In this document: positions 5,033 to 9,257 of the stretch, piece by piece | How the letters are laid out: each line of letters opens with the position of its first letter | How positions within the stretch are numbered: the stretch's first letter is position 1 | NCBI GenBank assembly: GCA_031282535.1 | Contig: JAITDM010000147.1 | Coordinates: 1 to 9,257 of the forward strand | Origin: Oscillospiraceae bacterium | GTDB taxonomy: Bacteria > Bacillota > Clostridia > Oscillospirales > UBA929 | Direction: 5' to 3' | Length of the DNA stretch: 9,257 bases | The notes under the pieces: model-generated | What the model was told of the DNA's origin: nothing | The model's database searches: none | The model's input: only the letters and a program-made list of their open reading frames with translations | Made by a program: the position numbers and the translations under genes

Positions 5033-5726
5033 CAGACGACTGGGGATCAAGCTGCTCATCGTTGTGGTGGACCGGGACAAGGCAAAGCATGTCACGGAGC
5101 TGTTCCGCGGGATGCACGTTCACACGGGCATGGCCATCTTGGCCCGGGGGAGCGCCAATTCGGAGATCCTGGACTTTTTGGGTCTCGGGTCGGCCGACAA
5201 GGCGATGTTCCTGAGCCTGGAGCCGGCCGCCAAGGTGAAATTGGTTCTGGACACGCTGTTTGAGAAGTTGAAACTCAGCCGTCCGGGCAAGGGAATTGCC
5301 TTTACCCTGCCTCTGTCCGGCATCGGCGAAGCGCTGAACCATGTGATGGAGGAGGAGGCGAAGGAATGCATGCGCGGTGAGGTGGAAAACGAGATGGAAA
5401 AAGAACATGGGGAGATCAGGCACAGCCTGATTGTCACGGTGGTGGGCGCGGGTTTTTCCGAGGACGTCATGGAGGCGGCGCGGGAGGCCGGCGCCACGGG
5501 CGGCACCGTACTGCTGGCCCGGCGGGTGGCCCTCGACGAGGAGGCCGTGACGATCTTCGGCGTCGAGGTGGATGTGGAGAAGGAAGTCGTCGTCATTTTG
5601 GCCGCCAAGGAGGCCAAGCGGGCCATCATGCAGGCCATCAGCCGCAAGTGCGGTCTTCGCACCGAGGCCAAGGGCGCGGTCTTCTCGATGCCCGTCGACG
5701 CAGTCATCGGCTTGAACAATGCATAA
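5019..5726 (+). CDS. Tandem PII-like signalling protein paired with DUF1538 transporter
   Basis: The 235-residue soluble product appears to contain two PII-like ferredoxin-fold domains. Domain 1 is about 9-104 (IKLLIVVVDRDKAKHV to AFTLPLSGIGEAL) and domain 2 about 134-232 (RHSLIVTVVGAGF to VFSMPVDAVIGL). An acidic helical linker (about 108-132) joins them. Domain 2 fits the PII pattern best: VMEAAREAGATGGTVLLAR, then EKEVVVILAAKE. The T-loop region is short and lacks the uridylylation tyrosine of GlnB/GlnK, so control would be by ligand binding rather than UMP addition; this is inferred. Canonical PII proteins are about 112 residues, so this is twice that length. The ATG at 5019 has AGGAGG (5004-5009) nine bases upstream and overlaps the DUF1538 gene. 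A partner that gates the transporter is the likely role. Its last two codons and stop (AAT GCA TAA) lie inside an AATGCAT repeat. Confidence 0.85.
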   Translation: MVGHDRRLGIKLLIVVVDRDKAKHVTELFRGMHVHTGMAILARGSANSEILDFLGLGSADKAMFLSLEPAAKVKLVLDTLFEKLKLSRPGKGIAFTLPLSGIGEALNHVMEEEAKECMRGEVENEMEKEHGEIRHSLIVTVVGAGFSEDVMEAAREAGATGGTVLLARRVALDEEAVTIFGVEVDVEKEVVVILAAKEAKRAIMQAISRKCGLRTEAKGAVFSMPVDAVIGLNNA

Positions 5727-5738
5727 TGCATAATTTTT
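5718..5738. repeat. Short heptanucleotide repeat, AATGCAT type
   Basis: Two 7-base units AATGCAT (5718-5724, 5725-5731) are followed by a degenerate AATTTTT. The first unit codes for the last two residues of the PII-like protein, and its final T opens the TAA stop. The same unit occurs at 1222-1228. Confidence 0.7.
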
Positions 5739-5743
5739 CTATT

Positions 5744-5775
5744 AACTAATAACTAATAACTATCAACTAATAACT
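5744..5775. repeat. Heptanucleotide tandem repeat, AACTAAT type
   Basis: There are four 7-base units, AACTAAT (5744-5750), AACTAAT (5751-5757), AACTATC (5758-5764) and AACTAAT (5765-5771), then partial AACT. It ends exactly where the long hairpin at 5776 begins, in the spacer between convergent genes. Confidence 0.85.
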
Positions 5776-5814
5776 GCCGAGAAGGACTGTCTCCGAGAGA
5801 CAGTCCTTCTCGGC
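5776..5814. repeat. 18-bp perfect hairpin between convergent genes
   Basis: Arms 5776-5793 and 5797-5814 are perfect reverse complements over 18 bases, around the loop CGA. It lies between the ends of the PII-like gene and ligA. Neither side has a canonical T-run, so it may act as a bidirectional RNA 3'-end structure or simply be a repeat element. Confidence 0.8.
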
Positions 5815-5844
5815 GGGGACAGTCCTTCTCGGCGGACAGTCCTT
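5799..5844. repeat. Direct repeats of the hairpin arm
   Basis: The 18-base string GACAGTCCTTCTCGGCGG occurs at 5799-5816 and 5818-5835, with a third partial copy (GACAGTCCTT) at 5835-5844. The first copy overlaps the right arm of the hairpin at 5776-5814. The array stops just before the ligA stop codon (5850-5852). Confidence 0.8.
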
Positions 5845-5849
5845 TGCGG

Positions 5850-7886
5850 TCAAAACAGTGACTCGAAGGCCTCTTCGGTGAGGATGGGGATGCCGAGGGC
5901 CTCGGCTTTGGCGAGCTTGGAGCCGGCTTTTTCGCCGGCGAGGACATAGGTGGTCCGTTCCGACACGCTGGCGGATACGCGGCCGCCCTCCGCCGTGATG
6001 CGCTGGGCCGCCTGGTCGCGCGTGTGGCGCTGCAGCGTGCCCGTCAAGACAAAGGTCTGCCCCGCGAAGCGGTCCCCCGAGGCGCGGGGCTGCGCAGATG
6101 TCAGCCGGACGCCGGCCGCCGCCAGCGCGTCGGTCAGATGCGCCCCCTGGGGGCTGTCCAGATAGCGGCGCAGGCTCTCCGCGGTGGCCGGGCCAATGTC
6201 CCGCAGTGCGGTCAGATCTTCGAGCGAGGCGCCCCTGAGGGCCTCCAGCGAGCCGAAGTGCTGCGCCAGCACGGCCGAGGCCTTCTGCCCCACCTGGGGG
6301 ATGCCGAGCGCAAACAGCAGGCGCTCCAGGCCCCGCTGGCGGGAGGCGTCGATCGCGGCCACCAGGTTCGCGGCCGATTTTTCCGCCAAACCGGGCAGCT
6401 CCGCGAGGTCCGCCGGCGCGAGCCGGTAGAGGTCCGCCGGCGTCTCGATCAGGCCGCGCGCCAGCAGCAGCTCGACGGTGGCCGGGCCGAGGCCCTCGAT
6501 GTCCATCGCGCCCCGCGAGGCGAAGTGGGCCAGGCGCCGGGCGCGCTGGGCGGGGCACTCCGCCCCCGTGCAGCGGGCGGCGGATTCCTCCGCCTCCCGG
6601 ACGACCGCCGCGCCGCAGGCCGGGCAGACGTCCGGAAACACGTAGGGGACGGCGTCGGCCGGACGCTTGGAGATCGTTACGGAGAGGATCTCCGGGATGA
6701 TCTCCCCGGCCTTCTGGACCAGCACCGTGTCGCCGATGCGGATGTCCTTGTCGCGGATGAAATCCTCGTTGTGCAGCGTGGCGTTTGTCACCGTCGTGCC
6801 GGCCAGACGCACCGGCGCCAGGGTGGCCCGGGGCGTGAGCACGCCGGTGCGGCCCACCTGGATCGTGATGTCCGTGAGGACCGTCTCCTTTTGCTCCGGC
6901 GGGTATTTGTAGGCCGCCGCCCAGCGCGGCGCGCGCGCCGTGCTGCCGAGGAGCCGCCGCCCGGACAGGCTGTCCAGCTTGACGACGGCGCCGTCCAGAT
7001 CGAAGGGGTGTTCCTCGCGGGCCTGCCCCAGGCGCGCGACGGCGTCCAGCAGGGGCGGCAGCGCGGTGAAGACCGTATGCGGGATCACGGGCAGGCCCCA
7101 GGAGGCCATCAGCGCCAGCGTCTCGTGGTGCGTCTCCGGCCACGGGCCGGACATGTCCTGGATGTTGAACAGGACGATGTCCAGGCGGCGCCGGGCGGCG
7201 ATCTCCGGGTCGAGCTGGCGCAGGGACCCGGCGGCGGCGTTTCTCGGGTTGGCGAGCAGCGCTTCGCCCCGGGCCTCCCGCTCGGCGTTCAGCGCCCGGA
7301 AGACCGCCTTGGGCATGAAGACTTCGCCGCGCACGACGACCCGCGCCGGCGCGCCGCGCAGGGTCTTCGGCAGTGTTTGCAGCGTCAGCAGGTTGTGCGT
7401 CACGTCCTCGCCGGTGACGCCGTCGCCCCGCGTGGCCCCGCTCACAAAGCGGCCGTCCTCGTAGGTCAGCGCCACCGAGAGTCCGTCCACTTTGGGCTCC
7501 AGCACATAGGCGGCGGGGCCGGGCAGCGCCGCGCGGACGCGGGCGTCAAAAGCGGTCAGTTCCTCCAGCGTAAACACGTCGTTCAAGCTTTCGAGCGGGA
7601 CGGCGTGCCGCACCGGCGAGAAGGCCGCCCGGCCGCCCACCCGCGCGGTGGGGGAGTCCGGCGACGCTTCCTCCGGGTGCGCCTCCTCCAGCGCCCGCAG
7701 GCGGCGCACCAGCGCGTCGTATTCGTGATCCGGGATGGACGGGTCGTCCAGAACATAGTAAGCGTGGTTGTGCGCCTCGATCTCTGCGCGCAGGCGCGCG
7801 ATCTCCTGCGACGGGGGCGGGACGCTGTGGGCAGCGTCCCCTACGGTTTCCTCGCGCGGGCGCGCTGTCTTTTGCCGGTCATCCAC
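5850..7886 (-). CDS. ligA: NAD-dependent DNA ligase LigA
   Basis: LigA seals nicks during replication and repair using NAD. The 678-residue product is full length. The Ia region with HNHAYYVLDDP lies at 39-49. The adenylation motif PKVDGLS has catalytic Lys132. RAPRWAAAYKYPP marks the end of the nucleotidyltransferase domain, followed by the OB fold. The zinc finger uses Cys421, Cys424, Cys439 and Cys444. Helix-hairpin-helix repeats span about 460-580 and a BRCT domain about 604-678. The preferred start is GTG at 7886, with GAGGAG (7896-7901) nine bases upstream. An in-frame ATG at 7985 lies upstream of the candidate promoter, and no ATG lies closer to the conserved region. The first 24 or so residues are a non-conserved tail, partly encoded by a palindromic repeat (7819-7844). 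No pcrA is adjacent; the gene looks monocistronic and divergent from the RpiR-type gene. Confidence 0.96.
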   Translation of the reverse strand: MDDRQKTARPREETVGDAAHSVPPPSQEIARLRAEIEAHNHAYYVLDDPSIPDHEYDALVRRLRALEEAHPEEASPDSPTARVGGRAAFSPVRHAVPLESLNDVFTLEELTAFDARVRAALPGPAAYVLEPKVDGLSVALTYEDGRFVSGATRGDGVTGEDVTHNLLTLQTLPKTLRGAPARVVVRGEVFMPKAVFRALNAEREARGEALLANPRNAAAGSLRQLDPEIAARRRLDIVLFNIQDMSGPWPETHHETLALMASWGLPVIPHTVFTALPPLLDAVARLGQAREEHPFDLDGAVVKLDSLSGRRLLGSTARAPRWAAAYKYPPEQKETVLTDITIQVGRTGVLTPRATLAPVRLAGTTVTNATLHNEDFIRDKDIRIGDTVLVQKAGEIIPEILSVTISKRPADAVPYVFPDVCPACGAAVVREAEESAARCTGAECPAQRARRLAHFASRGAMDIEGLGPATVELLLARGLIETPADLYRLAPADLAELPGLAEKSAANLVAAIDASRQRGLERLLFALGIPQVGQKASAVLAQHFGSLEALRGASLEDLTALRDIGPATAESLRRYLDSPQGAHLTDALAAAGVRLTSAQPRASGDRFAGQTFVLTGTLQRHTRDQAAQRITAEGGRVSASVSERTTYVLAGEKAGSKLAKAEALGIPILTEEAFESLF
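7819..7844 (-). repeat. GTAGGG-type palindromic element, copy 3, inside ligA
   Basis: On the minus strand this reads GTAG, then GGGACGCTG (7840-7832), loop CCCA, then CAGCGTCCC (7827-7819), a 9-bp perfect stem. It is read in frame as V-G-D-A-A-H-S-V near residues 15-22 of LigA, just before the conserved N-terminal helix. Confidence 0.65.
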
Positions 7887-7928
7887 AGGGTTCGACTCCT
7901 CTACACGTTTTTGGGGTTCCGCCTTACC

Positions 7929-7957
7929 AGCATAACAAAAAAAATACCCGGACACAA
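7929..7957 (-). promoter_or_regulatory. Possible ligA promoter
   Basis: On the minus strand TTGTGT (7952-7957) and TATGCT (7929-7934, four of six) are separated by exactly 17 bases, including an A/T-run spacer. Transcription would start near 7922, about 35 bases before the GTG start. Confidence 0.45.
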
Positions 7958-7978
7958 GAGCGCTGTGCGGCCATAATC

Positions 7979-8007
7979 TTGACATGAACCTTTCGTTCTG
8001 TTACTGT
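7979..8007 (+). promoter_or_regulatory. Probable promoter of the RpiR-type gene
   Basis: Perfect TTGACA (7979-7984), a 17-base spacer and TACTGT (8002-8007). Transcription would begin near 8014, after the ATG at 8010. This argues that the downstream GTG at 8031 is the true start codon. Confidence 0.6.
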
Positions 8008-8030
8008 GTATGCAAAGGGCGGTGAAAGAT

Positions 8031-8909
8031 GTGACGGACACGGGTCTCCTGGAGCGCATCGCGGCCGGGGAGCGGCATTTTTCCAAGGGGCAGCGGCTCA
8101 TTGCCGTTTTCATCCGGCAGCACTACGACAGAGCCGCCTTTATGACGGCCAACCGGCTGGGCAAGGTCGTCGGCGTCAGCGAATCCACCGTCGTGCGCTT
8201 TGCCGTCGAGCTCGGGTACGACGGCTACCCCTCCATGCAGCGGGCGCTGCGGGGGATGATCCGCAACCGGCTGACGGCCGTGCAGCGCCTGGAGGTGGCC
8301 CAGGACCGCCTGGGGCGGGGGGACATGCTCCGGGGGGTGATCCAATCCGACATCGAAAATCTGCGCGCGACGCTGGAGGAGCTCGACCGGGATGCGTTTT
8401 CCGCCTCGGTGGAGGCGATTTTGAGGGCGCGGCAGGTCTATATCCTCGGCGTGCGCTCGTCGGCGGCGCTCGCGTCCTTTTTGAGTTTTTATCTGCATCT
8501 CCTCTGCGACAACGTCCGCCTCGTGAGCCCGTCGTCCGTGTCGGACATCTTTGAGCAGGTGCTGCGCGTCGGGCCGGAGGACCTGGTCATCGGGTTCAGC
8601 TTCCCGCGCTACTCCCGCCGCACGGTGCGGGCCATGCGCTACGCGCACGACCGGGGCGCCACGCTGGTGGCCATCACCGACAGCAAACTCTCCCCGCTCA
8701 TCGAGGTGGCCACCTACACGCTGCTGACGCACAGCGACATGATCTCCTTCGTCGACTCGCTGGTGTCGCCGCTGAGCCTCATCAACGCCCTCGTCGTGGA
8801 GATCGGCATGCGCAAGCAGCAGGAGGCCGCGCAGACCTTCGACGCGCTGGAGCAGATCTGGGACGAGTACGAGGTCTACGAAAAAGAGATCTATGAAAAG
8901 AACGAATAG
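8031..8909 (+). CDS. MurR/RpiR family transcriptional regulator (HTH plus SIS domain)
   Basis: This is a cytoplasmic sugar-phosphate-responsive regulator. The 292-residue product has an N-terminal HTH_6-type domain (about 5-78), with the recognition segment LGKVVGVSESTVVRFAVELG at 43-62. A SIS sugar-isomerase fold follows (about 125-255), with VYILGVRSSAALA and GFSFPRYSRRTV as phosphosugar-binding loops, and ATLVAITDSKLSPL. Charged helices form the C-terminal end. Family regulators often control catabolism of phosphosugars or amino sugars; the effector here cannot be read. The GTG at 8031 is chosen because GGCGGTGA (8018-8025) sits five bases upstream and the predicted transcript begins after the alternative ATG at 8010. 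Its stop codon abuts the ATG of the next gene. No sugar transporter or kinase is visible in the window. Confidence 0.9.
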   Translation: MTDTGLLERIAAGERHFSKGQRLIAVFIRQHYDRAAFMTANRLGKVVGVSESTVVRFAVELGYDGYPSMQRALRGMIRNRLTAVQRLEVAQDRLGRGDMLRGVIQSDIENLRATLEELDRDAFSASVEAILRARQVYILGVRSSAALASFLSFYLHLLCDNVRLVSPSSVSDIFEQVLRVGPEDLVIGFSFPRYSRRTVRAMRYAHDRGATLVAITDSKLSPLIEVATYTLLTHSDMISFVDSLVSPLSLINALVVEIGMRKQQEAAQTFDALEQIWDEYEVYEKEIYEKNE

Positions 8910-9257
8910 ATGAGAGAGACAGATCGCCATGTCCTGGTGGCGGGGGCGGGCCCGGCCGGCATGATGGCCGCCGGGACGGCGGCGTCGCGCGGGTGCCGGG
9001 TGACGCTGCTTGACCCGGGCGGCCGCGGCGGCCGCAAGCTGGCCCTCACCGGCAAGGGCCGCTGCAACCTGACAAACGACAGCACGGTAGAAACGTGTCT
9101 GGCGCACATCCCGCGCAACCCGCGCTTCCTGTACAGCGCGCTCTCCGCCTTTCCGCCCGCGGACGTGACGGCGTTTTTTGAGACGCTGGGCGTGCCGCTG
9201 CAGACAGAACGGGGCCGGCGCGTCTTCCCGGTCTCCGGTCGGGCCGGCGACGTCGTG
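8910..9257 (+). CDS. HI0933/YhiN-type FAD-dependent oxidoreductase, 5' part only
   Basis: This open frame runs off the right edge after 116 codons. The N-terminus has the dinucleotide-binding motif VAGAGPAGMMAAGTAASRG (9-27). The family hallmark GRKLALTGKGRCNLTN (41-56) identifies the HI0933/YhiN flavoprotein group, often annotated as NAD(P)/FAD-dependent or aminoacetone oxidase family proteins; their true substrate is unsettled. Later residues (FFETLGVPLQTERGRRVFPVS) also fit. The ATG immediately follows the stop codon of the RpiR-type gene (TAGATG), with only a weak A/G-rich ribosome site, suggesting translational coupling. In many Firmicutes this gene precedes cmk, which would lie beyond the window; this is not seen here. 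Confidence 0.88.
   Translation, partial: MRETDRHVLVAGAGPAGMMAAGTAASRGCRVTLLDPGGRGGRKLALTGKGRCNLTNDSTVETCLAHIPRNPRFLYSALSAFPPADVTAFFETLGVPLQTERGRRVFPVSGRAGDVV

Noticed and set aside
3409..5214. Overlapping 601-residue plus-strand frame in the DUF1538 region
   Set aside because: It is Arg/Gly-rich shifted-frame sequence. The 3449-5032 frame has clear membrane segments, family motifs and a good ribosome site.
5744..5845. CRISPR array
   Set aside because: Units are 7 or about 18 bases, with no unique spacers of 30 or so bases and no cas genes.
6024..7976. Long plus-strand open frame opposite ligA
   Set aside because: It is antisense to a gene with every LigA motif. Its composition (Arg, Gln, Gly, His-rich) is the usual mirror of a GC-rich gene, and it has no recognisable domain.
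7887..7985. Upstream extension of LigA to the ATG at 7985
   Set aside because: The extension crosses the candidate ligA promoter and a well-placed GAGGAG before GTG 7886; no family similarity is seen in the added residues.

Overview
The window is GC-rich bacterial chromosome with coding third positions mostly G or C. It contains a DUF951 protein, an uppP/cysK neighbourhood, tRNA genes with encoded CCA ends, strong GGAGG-type ribosome binding sites and perfect sigma-A-type promoters. Together these point to a low-rank Firmicutes lineage, most likely a high-GC member of Clostridia. The genus cannot be read from the sequence. No phage, insertion sequence, CRISPR or plasmid gene is visible, so this is housekeeping chromosome decorated with small non-coding repeats.

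Layout. (1) Positions 78-1191, minus strand: a small DUF951 zinc-ribbon-like protein followed by uppP (undecaprenyl-diphosphatase), whose own promoter seems to lie inside the DUF951 reading frame. (2) 1449-2378, minus: cysK, with a clear intrinsic terminator. (3) 2639-3258, minus: a five-gene tRNA cluster (transcribed in the order Val, Asp, Phe, Gly, Cys) with a perfect-consensus promoter and a strong terminator. (4) 3449-5726, plus: a two-gene operon of a duplicated DUF1538 membrane protein and a tandem PII-like protein, overlapping by 14 bases. (5) 5850-7886, minus: ligA, NAD-dependent DNA ligase. (6) 8031 to the right edge, plus: an RpiR-type SIS-domain regulator, then directly abutting it the start of an HI0933/YhiN-type flavoprotein cut off by the window end.

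The best candidate for a little-described system is the DUF1538-PII pair. DUF1538 proteins have been linked to cation/proton antiport, and here a fused two-repeat transporter is translationally coupled to a two-domain PII-like protein. This suggests a transporter gated by a dedicated nucleotide- or ligand-sensing partner.

The second layer of interest is the repeats. Three different heptanucleotide tandem tracts (AATTCAT, ACGCAGC and AACTAAT types, plus a short AATGCAT piece) lie beside gene ends, and in each the third unit is the variant one. Three unrelated-stem palindromes all start with GTAGGG in the same orientation; one is in-frame inside the N-terminus of ligA and another touches the DUF951 stop codon. 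A 39-base near-perfect hairpin with repeated arm copies lies downstream of ligA.
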